Assembly (NCBI GenBank): GCA_026706485.1
Contig: JAPOYR010000008.1
Coordinates: 106,558 to 170,557, forward strand
Direction: 5' to 3'
Length of the DNA: 64,000 nucleotides
From: Chloroflexota bacterium
Lineage (GTDB): Bacteria > Chloroflexota > UBA11872
Made by a program: the position numbers and the translations under genes
Shown here: in pieces, positions 1 to 9,384 of the stretch
How the letters are laid out: each line of letters starts with the position of its first letter
Position numbering within the stretch: the stretch's first letter is position 1
The notes under the pieces: generated by a model
What the model was told of the DNA's origin: nothing
Database searches by the model: none
Seen by the model: the letters and a program-made list of their open reading frames with translations, nothing else

Positions 1-836
1 TGGAGCCCGCGCCAGGCCATGTGGCCGTAGACCTCGTGGGCGTGAGCTTCCAGCTGTCCGGCTTTCATCACCAGGCGGGCGGGCACGCCGCCCTCGTGCA
101 GACGGTGCACGGCCTCCACCGCCGCCAGCCAGCCCTTGTCCGGGTCCATGCGTCCGAGCTTGAAGAACCAGGGGCCGGAACCGACGGCCTGGCGAACGGC
201 GTCGACCGCGTCAGCGTCGACGGGCTCCAGCAACTCCGACGGGATGCCGTTGGGAATCACCAGCGGGTTGACGCCGTGCGACCACATCTGGGCCTTGACG
301 AAGCGAGATACTGCCGTGAATTGCGCGACGTATCCCAGACGATTCCAGTTGATGCGGTCGAACGACATGTCGTTGTTGGCGTTCCAGAGCAGAACGGCGG
401 CGTCGCGGATGCCCAGGAAGTGCAGCGAGTCGCTGAGCCGGGACAGGGCGTCGGCGGTGTGCCACTCCTCGGCGATGACCGCCACGCGCCGCCCGGCGGC
501 GAGGGCCGGCTCGACGATGGCTTGCGTGACGAAGGCCGGAACCGAATCCTGGTAGTCATGAACCTTGGCAACTTCGTCCGCGTAGGCGCCCTCCGGGTGC
601 GAGGCGCTGATCCATTGGCACCAGCGATGCAGATGCAGGCAGCCGTCCTCGCGCGTCTCCCTGCCGGGCAAGGTGGGGTCGCCGACGAAGACCAGGTGCG
701 TCTGGAAACCATTTCGGGCCAGCGCTTGGGTGAGGTGGGTGACGCGGACGCCGAGTCCGCCGGCTTGGGCGTAGGGTTGGTCCGGTCCTTCGAAGGACAG
801 GAAGACGAACTCGAGGTCGTCGGGGGTGAATGACAT
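1..836 (-). CDS. Glycosyltransferase, GT4/GT5-like (partial, C-terminus cut off)
   Basis: A reading frame on the minus strand starts at an ATG (834-836) and stays open to the window edge, giving about 278 residues. The protein begins MSFTPDDLEFVFLSFEG and has a glycine-rich loop, AQAGGLGVRVTHLTQAL, near residue 25. That loop is the nucleotide-sugar-binding signature of glycogen-synthase-like GT-B enzymes. Further on are SFDRINW, SRFVKAQMW and IPNGIP (the usual 'VIPNGI' linker before the C-terminal Rossmann domain), then FFKLGRMDPDKGW, typical of the start of that second domain. Family knowledge makes it a retaining sugar transferase; substrate and acceptor cannot be told. It is divergent from murJ, with 75 bases between the starts. 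Confidence 0.8.
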   Translation of the reverse strand, partial: MSFTPDDLEFVFLSFEGPDQPYAQAGGLGVRVTHLTQALARNGFQTHLVFVGDPTLPGRETREDGCLHLHRWCQWISASHPEGAYADEVAKVHDYQDSVPAFVTQAIVEPALAAGRRVAVIAEEWHTADALSRLSDSLHFLGIRDAAVLLWNANNDMSFDRINWNRLGYVAQFTAVSRFVKAQMWSHGVNPLVIPNGIPSELLEPVDADAVDAVRQAVGSGPWFFKLGRMDPDKGWLAAVEAVHRLHEGGVPARLVMKAGQLEAHAHEVYGHMAWRGL

Positions 837-911
837 GCGGCGGGCGGGCGCCTTGCGGGCGGCGAAGGCCGGGGGCTCCATAGTAGCGGCGGGCACGTCG
901 AGATCTCGCTG

Positions 912-2540
912 ATGAATCCACGGGAGTCTGACTCCGAGCCGCGGGGCGATGCGCTGGGGGCGGGCGTCGGTCGTGCGGCGGCGATTGTGGTGGCGTCGAT
1001 CCTGGTCAGCCGGGTGCTGGGGTTTGTGCGCCAGGCCGCCATCAATGCCGAATTCGGCGTGGGACCGGAGGCCGACGCGTGGTTTGCGGCGTTCCGCATT
1101 CCCGACACGATTTTTATGCTGCTGGCCGGCGGCGCGCTGCTGTCGGCGGTGATCCCGGTCTACGCGGAAGTGAAGGCGCGCGGGGATCCGCAGGCGCTGG
1201 GGCAGTTCGTGGGGCGTATCGGCGCATTGGTCGCTGGAGCCAGCGCGGTGCTCGCGGGAATCAGCGCTCTGCTGGCCGAGCCGTTGATGCGCGTGGTGGC
1301 GCCGGGCTTTCCCGACGCAACCGTGGCGCTGGCGACCGACGCGGCGCGCTGGCTGATGATCTCGCCGGTGGTCCTGGCCATGAGCGCCGTGGCCAAGGCG
1401 GCGCTGCAGGCCGAGCGCAAATTTGCCCTGCCGGCGCTCAGTCCGCTGCTCTACAACCTCGGGATCATCGCGGGCGCGCTGGGTCTGGCGCGGGTGTTCG
1501 GCCTCACCGGCCTAGTGTGGGGCACGCTGATCGGCACGGGTCTGCATCTGCTGGTGCAGACGCCCGGGCTGCCCACCATCTTTGGCGCGGGCGAGGCCAC
1601 GACGCGTCGTTTCGACTACACGACGTGGCATCCGGGCGCGGCGTGGGCGGACCCGGACGTGCGCAAGGTCATCCGCCTGATGGTGCCGCGCATGCTCGGG
1701 GTGGCGGTGCTGCAGGCCAGCCTGATCTACATCAACATCCTGGCGTCGTTGCAGGGTCCGTCGGCCGTGGCGGTGCTCAATAACGCCTTTCTGCTCATGT
1801 TGCTGCCGCTGGGCGTATTCGGCATGGCGCTGGGGGAAGCCGCGCTGCCCGATCTGGCCCATCGCTGGATCAGCGGGGACCGCGCCGCGTTCGCTCGCCG
1901 CGTGCACGGCGTGGGCCGGATCGTGCTGTTCCTGAGCGTTCCGGCGGCGGTGGTGCTGGCGGTGCTGGCGGAACCGATCGTGTCCGTGGCCTTCGAACGG
2001 CATGCGTTCGACGCCCGAGCCACCGAGCTGACGGCCAACGCGCTGCGGTTTTATGCGGTGGGCCTGGCGGGGCACGCGGCGGTGGAGGTGCTGGTGCGCG
2101 GATTCTTCGCCATGCACGACACGCGCACTCCCGTGGCGGTGGGCGCGGGCTCGCTGGCGCTGCACATGGTGCTGTCATGGGCACTTTCGATGGTGATGGG
2201 GAATCCGGGGATCGCGCTGGGGCTGTCGATCGGCGTCCTCGTCGAGGCGGTGATCCTGGTGGCGATTCTGCGCCGCCACGGAGGCCTGGTCGTGCACCGC
2301 GCGGACGGGCGCTGGCTGCTCAGCATCGGCCTGGCGGCCGCCCTGATGGGGGCCGCGATCGGGGGGCTGCGGCTGGCGACCTGGCCGGCGTCGGACGCCA
2401 TCGCGGGCGGCGGGTGGCTGGCGGCCTACCTGGCGACGGCGCTGGTGGTGTACGTGGGCGCGGCGCGTCTGATGCGCATCCCGGAGCTGGATGAGCTGGT
2501 CGGGCGAATCGCCGGCTGGCCGCAGCGCATGGCCCGCTGA
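912..2540 (+). CDS. murJ: Lipid II flippase MurJ (MviN family)
   Basis: 542 residues with about 14 hydrophobic segments, the usual MurJ size and topology (MOP exporter superfamily). The family N-terminus is clear: ASILVSRVLGFVRQAAI, then GPEADAWFAAFRIPD and LLAGGALLSAVIPVY, all typical MurJ sequence around TM1-TM2. It flips undecaprenyl-linked lipid II across the cytoplasmic membrane for peptidoglycan synthesis. The ATG at 912 follows the divergent glycosyltransferase start closely. The stop at 2540 is 12 bases before lepA, suggesting cotranscription. Its presence implies a peptidoglycan wall, although some Chloroflexota lineages are thought to lack one. Confidence 0.93.
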   Translation: MNPRESDSEPRGDALGAGVGRAAAIVVASILVSRVLGFVRQAAINAEFGVGPEADAWFAAFRIPDTIFMLLAGGALLSAVIPVYAEVKARGDPQALGQFVGRIGALVAGASAVLAGISALLAEPLMRVVAPGFPDATVALATDAARWLMISPVVLAMSAVAKAALQAERKFALPALSPLLYNLGIIAGALGLARVFGLTGLVWGTLIGTGLHLLVQTPGLPTIFGAGEATTRRFDYTTWHPGAAWADPDVRKVIRLMVPRMLGVAVLQASLIYINILASLQGPSAVAVLNNAFLLMLLPLGVFGMALGEAALPDLAHRWISGDRAAFARRVHGVGRIVLFLSVPAAVVLAVLAEPIVSVAFERHAFDARATELTANALRFYAVGLAGHAAVEVLVRGFFAMHDTRTPVAVGAGSLALHMVLSWALSMVMGNPGIALGLSIGVLVEAVILVAILRRHGGLVVHRADGRWLLSIGLAAALMGAAIGGLRLATWPASDAIAGGGWLAAYLATALVVYVGAARLMRIPELDELVGRIAGWPQRMAR

Positions 2541-2552
2541 ATAGAATCAGGC

Positions 2553-4394
2553 ATGAACTCCGGCGGCGAGGTCGATCAAGCGCACACGCGCAACTTCTGC
2601 ATCATCGCGCACATCGACCACGGTAAATCGACGCTGGCCGACCGCATGCTGGAGCGCACGGCCACGCTGACCGCGCGCCAGATGCGCGACCAGGTGCTCG
2701 ATTCCATGGACCTCGAGCGTGAGCGCGGCATCACCATCAAGGCGCATCCGGTGCGCATGGAGCTGGACCTTGACGGCACCGCCTACACGCTGAATCTGAT
2801 CGACACGCCGGGCCACGTGGACTTCAGCTACGAGGTGTCGCGCTCGCTGGCCGCGTGCGAGGGGGCGGTGCTGCTGGTGGACGCCAGCCAGGGCATTGAG
2901 GCGCAGACCCTGGCCAACGCCTACGTGGCGGTGGAGCACGACCTGACGGTGATTCCGGTGGTCAACAAGATCGACCTGCCGACCGCCCGAGCCGACGTGG
3001 TGGCGCAGGAGCTGGCGGACTTTCTCGGCGCGAGCGTCGATGACGTCTTGCAGGTTTCCGCCAAGTCGGGCGCGGGCGTGGATGACCTGCTGCACCGAAT
3101 CGTCGAGGCCGTCCCGCCGCCGGCTGGAGATCCGGACGCCCCGCTGCGGGCGCTGGTGATCGATTCGAGCTACGACCAGCACCGGGGCGTGGTGGCGAGC
3201 GTGCGAGTGTTCGACGGATCGCTGCGCCGGAACGAGCGGCTGCGGCTTATGCAGACCGGGACACGGGCCGAGGCGGTCGAAACGGGGGTGTTCACCCCGG
3301 CGGTGAGCGCCCGCGAGGGGCTAACGACCGGACACGTGGGCTACGTGGCCACCGGGCTCAAGGAAGTCCGCGAGTGGCCGGTGGGCGACACGGTGACCCA
3401 CGAGCACGCGCCGGCGACGCAGCCGCTGCCGGGTTATCGCACGCCAAAGCCGCTGGTGTTCGCCAGCCTCTACTCCACCGATCCCGAGGGCTACACGGAC
3501 CTGCGCGAGGCGCTGGACCGCCTGCGGCTGAGCGATCCCGCGATCGTGAGCCAGCCGGAGCAGTCGGCGGCGCTGGGGTTCGGGTTTCGCTGCGGGTTCC
3601 TGGGCGTGCTGCACATGGACATCGTGCGCGAGCGGCTGGAGCGGGAATACGAGTTGGAGCTGGTGCTCACGACCCCGCAGGTCGAGTACGAGGTCGCCAC
3701 GCGCGACGGCCAACTCATGCGCGTGGACCGGCCGGCGGACCTGCCGGAGCCGTCGCAGATCGGCGAGGTGCGGGAGCCGTGGATGGTGGTGACCATCGTG
3801 ACACCGGAGGATCATCTCGGCGGGGTGATCGAGCTGTTGCAGTCCCGGCGCGGCGAGCACCGGCGACTTGAATACCTCGAGCCGACGCGCGTGCTGCTGG
3901 AGTACGGCCTGCCGCTCGGCGAGATGCTGACGGAGTTCTTCGACGCGCTCAAGTCCGCGACGCGCGGGTATGGCTCGCTCGACTACAGCTTTGGGGAATA
4001 TCGGGCGGGGGATTTCGTGCGGCTGGACATGCGGCTCAACGGCCAGATGGTGGATGCGCTGTCGACGATCGTGCCCCGGGCGCGCGCCGCGGAGATTGGG
4101 CGCGACCTGGCCCTGCGACTGAAGCGCGAGATTCCACGGCAGCAGTTCGAGGTGAGTGTGCAGGCGGCGGTGGGGTCGCGCATCGTGGCGCGGGAAACCG
4201 TGCGACCGGTGCGGAAGGACGTGCTGGCCAAGTGCTACGGCCGCGATGTGACTCGCAAGCGCAAGCTGCTGGAAGCCCAAAAGGCCGGGAAGCGACGGCT
4301 CAAGCGCGTGGGCCAGATCGACGTGCCGCAAGAGGCGTTCACCGCCGTACTGCGATCGGGCGGCTCGGGCGGGACGCGGCGGCGGCGGGCGTAG
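2553..4394 (+). CDS. lepA: Elongation factor 4 (back-translocating GTPase LepA)
   Basis: 613 residues, the normal LepA length. G1 is AHIDHGKSTLADRM at about residue 18, the switch I region has RGITIKA, G3 is DTPGHVDF and G4 is NKIDLP. The C-terminal LepA-specific domain is unmistakable: PRQQFEVSVQAAVGSRI, RKDVLAKCYGRDVTRKRK and VPQEAFTAVL. These separate it from EF-G and TypA. It binds ribosomes and acts in elongation or biogenesis under stress. It lies 12 bases after murJ and upstream of the nusA block. The short run of seven T just after the stop (about 4402-4412) follows a GC-rich stretch and might terminate weakly. Confidence 0.96.
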   Translation: MNSGGEVDQAHTRNFCIIAHIDHGKSTLADRMLERTATLTARQMRDQVLDSMDLERERGITIKAHPVRMELDLDGTAYTLNLIDTPGHVDFSYEVSRSLAACEGAVLLVDASQGIEAQTLANAYVAVEHDLTVIPVVNKIDLPTARADVVAQELADFLGASVDDVLQVSAKSGAGVDDLLHRIVEAVPPPAGDPDAPLRALVIDSSYDQHRGVVASVRVFDGSLRRNERLRLMQTGTRAEAVETGVFTPAVSAREGLTTGHVGYVATGLKEVREWPVGDTVTHEHAPATQPLPGYRTPKPLVFASLYSTDPEGYTDLREALDRLRLSDPAIVSQPEQSAALGFGFRCGFLGVLHMDIVRERLEREYELELVLTTPQVEYEVATRDGQLMRVDRPADLPEPSQIGEVREPWMVVTIVTPEDHLGGVIELLQSRRGEHRRLEYLEPTRVLLEYGLPLGEMLTEFFDALKSATRGYGSLDYSFGEYRAGDFVRLDMRLNGQMVDALSTIVPRARAAEIGRDLALRLKREIPRQQFEVSVQAAVGSRIVARETVRPVRKDVLAKCYGRDVTRKRKLLEAQKAGKRRLKRVGQIDVPQEAFTAVLRSGGSGGTRRRRA

Positions 4395-4517
4395 ACGCGC
4401 CGGCTTTTTTGTCGGAGCAAAATCACGGCTGCTACTTATTCATTGTCCGTATGACGGAGCAAAGCCGTCGAACGCGCCCGCCGCGACACGGTCGGCCTCG
4501 CGGCGCACATCGCTCGG

Positions 4518-4526
4518 TGATATACT
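4518..4526 (+). promoter_or_regulatory. Possible extended -10 promoter for the nusA operon
   Basis: TGATATACT fits the extended -10 form TGnTATAAT with one mismatch, and it is one of the few AT-rich words in this GC-rich gap. It sits about 95 bases upstream of nusA. I see no good -35 hexamer, which is tolerated for extended -10 promoters. It is a sequence match only. Confidence 0.35.
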
Positions 4527-4610
4527 CCGAGGGAGCGGCCTAGCGGCGACATATTGGCGGACGCGGCCCGCTTTTCTTTGTCTCTGGGGAGGGACTCGAA
4601 CTAACGGCCG

Positions 4611-4617
4611 AAGGAGG
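4611..4617 (+). promoter_or_regulatory. Strong Shine-Dalgarno site of nusA
   Basis: AAGGAGG with five bases before the ATG at 4623. It fixes the nusA start. It is stronger than the ribosome sites of the downstream genes, several of which start by overlap or with GTG. Confidence 0.75.
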
Positions 4618-4622
4618 CAGCG

Positions 4623-5813
4623 ATGCGCAGCGAGTTCATTCTCGCCTTGCAGCAGCTTGCCGACGAGAAGGGCATCCAGGTGGATGCCGTCCTCGACTCT
4701 CTTCGCACGGCGGTAGCGTCCGCCTATCTCGACTCCAGCAACGAGTACGACGACATTGACGTCGAGATTTCGCCGGACACGGGCGAGGCCACCATCTACG
4801 CCAACAAGACGGTGGTGGACGAGGTGACCGATCCGATTCGGGAGATCTCGCTGAGCGACGCCCAGGCCTATGACGAGACGGTGCCCCTGGGCGAGATTTT
4901 CCAGATCGACGTGACGCCGCCGAATTTCGGGCGCATCGCCACCCAGCGCGCGCGGCAGGCCATGCAGCAGGCGCTGCGTGACGCGGAGCAGATGGAGGTC
5001 TACAGCCAATTCATCGAGCACCAGGGCGAGATCCTGGTCGGGCGGGTGACGCGGGTGGAGTCGCGCGGAGTGTTCGTGGAGTTGGGCCGCGCCGAGGCCG
5101 TCATGCCCGTGGCCGAGCAGATTCCCGGCGAGTTCTATCGCGTGGGCCAGCGATTGCGCGTGCTGTTGCTCGAGGTCGCGGAGGGCGGCCGAGGGACGCA
5201 GCTGCGGGTCTCGCGCGGGCACGCGGACTTCGTGCGCCGGTTGTTCGAGCGCGAGGTGCCGGAGATTCAGAACGGCCTGGTCGAGATCACCGGCATCGCC
5301 CGCGACGCCGGCGTGCGCTCGAAGGTTTCCGTGCGCTCGCTGCAGGACGGGCTGGACCCGGTTGGCGCCTGCGTGGGCATGCGCGGCACGCGAATTCAGA
5401 ACATCCTTCGCGAGCTGGGCCAGGAGAAGGCCGAGATCATTGAGTGGGCGGCCGACCCCAGCGCGTTCGTGGCCAACTCGCTGAGCCCGGCGCGGGTGCA
5501 GACGGTGCACATCAGCCACGCCGAACGCACCGCGGATGTCTTCGTGCATCCGGACATGGTGTCGCTGGCGATCGGTCGCGAAGGGCAAAACTCGCGGCTG
5601 GCCGCGCGTCTGACCGGCTTTCGCATCAACATTCGCGACGCGTCGGCGCCCGCGGAAGCCCGCGGCGTAGCCGCGCCGGACGAAGACGAGACCGACGCGG
5701 ATGCCGCGGGGGACATCGAGTCCAGCGATGCCGCCGACGAGGCCGGAGATATGGATGTAGACACGGCCGGCGCTACCGCTGAGCGGCCAGCGGCCGGATC
5801 CGCGGAGACATAG
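4623..5813 (+). CDS. nusA: Transcription termination/antitermination factor NusA
   Basis: 396 residues. The N-terminal RNA-polymerase-binding domain (about 1-125) opens with MRSEFILALQQLADEKGI. An S1 domain follows (about 135-205; EILVGRVTRVESRGVFVELG). KH1 carries GACVGMRGTRIQNIL (GMRG loop) and KH2 carries SLAIGREGQNSRLAARL (GREG loop). The last 50 residues are a low-complexity acidic tail (DEDETDADAAGD) in place of the AR repeats found in enterobacteria. It modulates pausing, Rho and intrinsic termination. It is the first gene of the nusA-ylxR-infB-rbfA-truB-ribF cluster. The rimP gene that usually precedes it is missing. Confidence 0.96.
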   Translation: MRSEFILALQQLADEKGIQVDAVLDSLRTAVASAYLDSSNEYDDIDVEISPDTGEATIYANKTVVDEVTDPIREISLSDAQAYDETVPLGEIFQIDVTPPNFGRIATQRARQAMQQALRDAEQMEVYSQFIEHQGEILVGRVTRVESRGVFVELGRAEAVMPVAEQIPGEFYRVGQRLRVLLLEVAEGGRGTQLRVSRGHADFVRRLFEREVPEIQNGLVEITGIARDAGVRSKVSVRSLQDGLDPVGACVGMRGTRIQNILRELGQEKAEIIEWAADPSAFVANSLSPARVQTVHISHAERTADVFVHPDMVSLAIGREGQNSRLAARLTGFRINIRDASAPAEARGVAAPDEDETDADAAGDIESSDAADEAGDMDVDTAGATAERPAAGSAET

Positions 5814-5815
5814 CT

Positions 5816-6109
5816 CTGCGTCATCAGCCTCAGCGCACCTGCATCGCCTGCCGCACCAAGCGTTCCAAGCGCGAGCTTGTGCGCATCGTGCGGACCCCCA
5901 CGGGAGCGATCGAGTTGGACGCGACCGGGCGCGCGCCCGGTCGCGGGGCGTACATTTGCCGCGATGAGACATGCTGGCCCGCGGCGATCAAACGCGGCGC
6001 GCTGGCGGCACAGTTGCGTGTGAGCATTCCCGATTCGACGATCGAAGCCCTCGGCCATCAGATAGAGGCGACCCATGAGCGGCGCCTTCAGCCCGCGATG
6101 AGCGACTAG
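5816..6109 (+). CDS. ylxR: YlxR family RNA-binding protein (DUF448), non-standard start
   Basis: The conserved YlxR N-terminus RTCIACRTKRSKRELVRIVR is encoded at 5834-5893, followed by PGRGAYICRDETCW and a helical C-terminus. This is the usual fold of about 90 residues found between nusA and infB. In this frame an in-frame TGA lies at 5780-5782, and no ATG, GTG or TTG occurs between it and the conserved motif. The only orthodox start, GTG at 5879, would delete the RxCxxCR signature. I placed the start at CTG 5816; ATA 5810 is another candidate. Function is known only broadly: RNA binding, linked to RNase P or regulation in some bacteria. Confidence 0.75.
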   Translation: MRHQPQRTCIACRTKRSKRELVRIVRTPTGAIELDATGRAPGRGAYICRDETCWPAAIKRGALAAQLRVSIPDSTIEALGHQIEATHERRLQPAMSD

Positions 6110-6110
6110 C

Positions 6111-7982
6111 GTGGCGCGCGGTCGCCGCCCGGCGCGGCGCGCACCCCATCGACCCGGCGGCCGCCGCAAGGCCCCGCCGCCGTCTCCGGCCGCGCCTGCG
6201 CCGGCGCCCGCGGCGCCGGAAGCCGCGCCGATGCGCACCGTCCCCCTGCCCGAGACGGCCACCATTGCGCAAATCGCCGAACGCGCCCAAGTCGAAAGCA
6301 CCGACATCATCGTCGAGCTGCTCTCGCGCAACGTGCTGGCGACCATCAATGCCGCCATCGATCGGGACACGGCCCGCGCGGTGTTGGCCAAGCTCGGCGT
6401 CGACGTCACCGACGAGGAGACCGACGCCCCGGCGGCAGCAGCCGAAGTTGAGCAAGCCGCGCCGGCCGACGATGAGGCGCCGACGGGCGATCCGCGCCCG
6501 CCGGTGGTAACGGTCATGGGACACGTGGACCACGGCAAGACCACGTTGCTCGACGCCATCCGACAGACCCAGGTCGCCGCGGGCGAGCACGGTGGGATCA
6601 CGCAAAGCATCGGCGCCTACCAGGTGACGACCGATGAGGGCGCCATCACGTTCATCGACACGCCGGGCCATGAAGCGTTCACCGCCATGCGGGCGCGCGG
6701 CGCCGGAGTGACCGACATCGTGGTGGTGGTGGTGGCCGCCGACGACGGCGTGATGCCGCAGACGGTCGAGGCCATCGGGCACGCCAGGGCCGCCGGGGTG
6801 CCGATGATCATGGCGGTCAACAAGATCGACCTGCCGACGGCCAACCCGGAGCGCGCGTACCAGCAGCTGACGGAGCATGAGGTGGTGGTGGAGGCCTACG
6901 GCGGGGACGTCGTGGCGGTGCCCCTGTCGGCGGAGCAAGGCGACGGCATCGACGAACTGCTGGAGTACATCAATCTGACGGCGCAATTGGAGGAGTTGCG
7001 ATCGCCCGCGGACGGGCCGGCGGTCGCCACGGTGATCGAGACGCGGCTCGACCGCAGCCAGGGGCCCATTGCGAGCGCCATCGTCACGAGCGGAACGCTG
7101 AGCGTCGGCGACCAGGTGCAAGTGGGGAACGTCGAGGGTCGCGTGCGCGCGCTGTTCGACCACACCGGGGAGCGGCTCAAGCAGGCCGGTCCGTCGACGC
7201 CGGTGCAGGTGGTCGGCCTGGAATCCACCCCCACCGCCGGCGATCAGCTTCGGGCGACGAAGCGGAGCAAACGCCGCCGCCGCGCCGAGCGGTCGGCGGC
7301 GCAACGCGGCGGCGGCGAGCAGGCGATCCGGCTGAGCCTGGAGCAACTGGCGGCGCAGATGACCGCGGGCCAGCTCCACCAACTGAGCGTGGTGGTGAAG
7401 GCGAGCACGGACGGCGCGGCGGCCGCGGTGGTGAAATCGCTGGCCGATGTCGGCGAGGCCCGCACCCGGGCCGTCGTGATCTACGAGGGCGTGGGGACCA
7501 TCACCGAATCCGACGTGAATCTGGCCGCCGCCGCCGAGGGCATCGTGGTGGGATTCGACGTGCGGATCGACCCGGCCGCCCGCGCCGAGGCCGATCGCCA
7601 AGGCGTGGACGTGCGGGTCTACTTCACGATTTACGAGCTGATCGACGAGGTCGACGCCGCCCTGCGAGGAATGCTGGAGCCCGAGGAATTCGAGGTGGTC
7701 GACGGGCAACTCGAAATCCGAGGCGAGTTCCGCAGCGAGCGCACGCTGCAGATCGTGGGTGGCATGGTGCTGACCGGACGCATCTATCGGGGCGCGGACG
7801 TGCGCATCCTGCGCCGCGGCGAGGAGATTGGCCAAGGCCGAATCAGTACGCTGCGGCGGTTTGCGGACCCGGTGGATGAAGTGCGCGAAGGGTTTGACTG
7901 CGGCCTGGGCATCCAGACGACGACGAACATCGAGCTTGCCGACATCATCGAGGTCTTCCACACCGAGACCCGGCAGCCCTGA
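6111..7982 (+). CDS. infB: Translation initiation factor IF-2 (short form)
   Basis: 623 residues from a GTG one base after the ylxR stop, shorter than the roughly 890 of E. coli because the N-terminal extension is short and basic/Pro-Ala-rich. The IF2_N module (about 45-95) contains [17 protein letters not shown]. The G domain has [14 protein letters not shown] (G1), [16 protein letters not shown] (G3) and NKIDLP (G4). Domains II, III and IV follow, ending in the fMet-tRNA-binding C-terminal barrel ([15 protein letters not shown] onward). It is a GTPase that places initiator tRNA on the 30S subunit. Confidence 0.96.
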   Translation: MARGRRPARRAPHRPGGRRKAPPPSPAAPAPAPAAPEAAPMRTVPLPETATIAQIAERAQVESTDIIVELLSRNVLATINAAIDRDTARAVLAKLGVDVTDEETDAPAAAAEVEQAAPADDEAPTGDPRPPVVTVMGHVDHGKTTLLDAIRQTQVAAGEHGGITQSIGAYQVTTDEGAITFIDTPGHEAFTAMRARGAGVTDIVVVVVAADDGVMPQTVEAIGHARAAGVPMIMAVNKIDLPTANPERAYQQLTEHEVVVEAYGGDVVAVPLSAEQGDGIDELLEYINLTAQLEELRSPADGPAVATVIETRLDRSQGPIASAIVTSGTLSVGDQVQVGNVEGRVRALFDHTGERLKQAGPSTPVQVVGLESTPTAGDQLRATKRSKRRRRAERSAAQRGGGEQAIRLSLEQLAAQMTAGQLHQLSVVVKASTDGAAAAVVKSLADVGEARTRAVVIYEGVGTITESDVNLAAAAEGIVVGFDVRIDPAARAEADRQGVDVRVYFTIYELIDEVDAALRGMLEPEEFEVVDGQLEIRGEFRSERTLQIVGGMVLTGRIYRGADVRILRRGEEIGQGRISTLRRFADPVDEVREGFDCGLGIQTTTNIELADIIEVFHTETRQP

Positions 7983-7999
7983 TCGTCGGAGTCGCCCGC

Positions 8000-8383
8000 A
8001 TGCCCACGCGCCGCCCAGAGCGCATTGCCGCCCAGATCGCCCGCGAAGCCAGTGAGATCGTGAGGTTCACGCTGGGCGACCCGAATATCCGGCTCGTTAC
8101 AGTCAATCACGCGCAGGTGAGCCCCGATCTACGCCGCGCCACGATCTTCGTCACCGTGCTTGGCGACGCGGAGCAGTGCGAAGAATCGATCGCGGCGCTG
8201 GAACGAGCGGAAGGCGTGGTGCGGCGCGAGCTGAGCGCCCGCCTGCGGCTGCGCTTCACCCCCGAAATCAGATTCCAACTGGATCCGGGGATGGTCACGG
8301 AGGAGCGCATGCGTCAGCTGCTGGACGAGGAGCGCGACGAGTCGAACCCCGGCGCGAGCCTCCCCGCCGAGCGGTCCGAGTGA
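8000..8383 (+). CDS. rbfA: 30S ribosome-binding factor RbfA
   Basis: 127 residues with the RbfA KH-type fold: RPERIAAQIAREASEIV at the N-terminus, VTVNHAQVSPDLRRATIFV in the core strand region and LRLRFTPEIRFQLD near the end. It helps 16S rRNA 5'-end maturation and 30S assembly. Its place between infB and truB is the conserved bacterial order, 17 bases after infB. The last 20 residues are a charged tail. Confidence 0.93.
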   Translation: MPTRRPERIAAQIAREASEIVRFTLGDPNIRLVTVNHAQVSPDLRRATIFVTVLGDAEQCEESIAALERAEGVVRRELSARLRLRFTPEIRFQLDPGMVTEERMRQLLDEERDESNPGASLPAERSE

Positions 8384-8427
8384 GCGCCGGTCCCCAACGC
8401 ACGGCGCGCCGTCCAGGCTGACCTCTT

Positions 8428-9384
8428 GTGTCCTCGCCGGTTGACGTTCCGAGCGGATTCCTCGTAACGGCCAAGCCGATCGGGGCGCGGTCGACGGCGC
8501 TGGTGCAGGCGGCGCGCGGCTGCCTGGGCCGGCAAAAGGTGGGCCACTGCGGCACGCTGGACCCCCTGGCCGCGGGGGTGCTGCCGCTGGCGATCGGCCG
8601 CGCCACGCGGCTCAGCGAATACCTGCTGCGCGCGCCCAAGACCTACATTGCGGCCGTGCTCTTTGGCGTGCAAACCACCACCGACGACTTGGAAGGCGCC
8701 GTGATGCGCCCGTTGCAACCGTCTCCGGAACCGGCGGAAGTCCTCGATGTGCTGCCGAGGTTCGTCGGCACGCTGCACCAGCGCCCGCCGGCAGCGTCGG
8801 CAGTGCAGGTTGACGGTCGGCGGGCCTATGCGCGCGCTCGAGCGGGAGAGGAATTCACGCTCCCCGAGCGGGAGGTCGAGGTGCACGCGATCACAGCCGT
8901 GGCGCAGGCCACGGTCACGACCGCGGTGTGCGGCGACCGGCTGCTGCTGGACGGCGGTGGGCCCGGCCAACCGGCGCTGGTCGTGGCCCTCGACGTGCGG
9001 TGCGGCCGCGGGACGTTCATCCGCAGCCTGGCCCGCGATATCGGCGAGGCGCTGGGCTGTGGGGCGTCGTTGCTGGCGCTGGTGCGCACCGCGGTCGGCC
9101 CGTTTCGCCTGGCCGACGCCATTGGCCTGGCGGACTTGCGGCGGGCGTCGCCGGCGGAGGTCGCGGAACTGGTGCACGCGCCGGACGCGGTACTGGACGA
9201 CGTGCCCGCATGCCTGGTCGAGGCGGACGAACGGGACGATTTCGTGAACGGACGCCGCCTCGGCTCCCGGTCCGAGCAGACGGGTCTGCATCGCTTCTAC
9301 GATGCCGACGGCGCGTTTCTGGGAGTGGCGGAGCATACGGGCGGCGAGTGGCGAAAGCTCCGCGTGATGGTGGCGGCCGCATGA
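8428..9384 (+). CDS. truB: tRNA pseudouridine(55) synthase TruB
   Basis: 318 residues from a GTG at 8428. The catalytic motif is intact: KVGHCGTLDPLAAGVLPLAI, with the nucleophilic Asp in GTLDP, then ATRLSEYLL. KTYIAAVLFGVQTTTDDLEG is the usual TruB stretch, and CGRGTFIRSLARDIGEALG is the second conserved block. The C-terminus carries a PUA-like extension. It isomerises U55 in the T-loop of tRNAs. The stop overlaps the ribF start by four bases (ATGA), indicating translational coupling. Confidence 0.95.
   Translation: MSSPVDVPSGFLVTAKPIGARSTALVQAARGCLGRQKVGHCGTLDPLAAGVLPLAIGRATRLSEYLLRAPKTYIAAVLFGVQTTTDDLEGAVMRPLQPSPEPAEVLDVLPRFVGTLHQRPPAASAVQVDGRRAYARARAGEEFTLPEREVEVHAITAVAQATVTTAVCGDRLLLDGGGPGQPALVVALDVRCGRGTFIRSLARDIGEALGCGASLLALVRTAVGPFRLADAIGLADLRRASPAEVAELVHAPDAVLDDVPACLVEADERDDFVNGRRLGSRSEQTGLHRFYDADGAFLGVAEHTGGEWRKLRVMVAAA

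Noticed and set aside
4440-5972. Long open frame (about 510 codons) antisense to nusA
   Set aside because: It mirrors the codon pattern of nusA in GC-rich DNA; no motif, no ribosome site, and its product is Arg/His/Ala-rich.
5988-7961. Very long open frame antisense to infB
   Set aside because: The true gene is infB with complete GTPase motifs on the plus strand; the antisense product has no recognisable domain.
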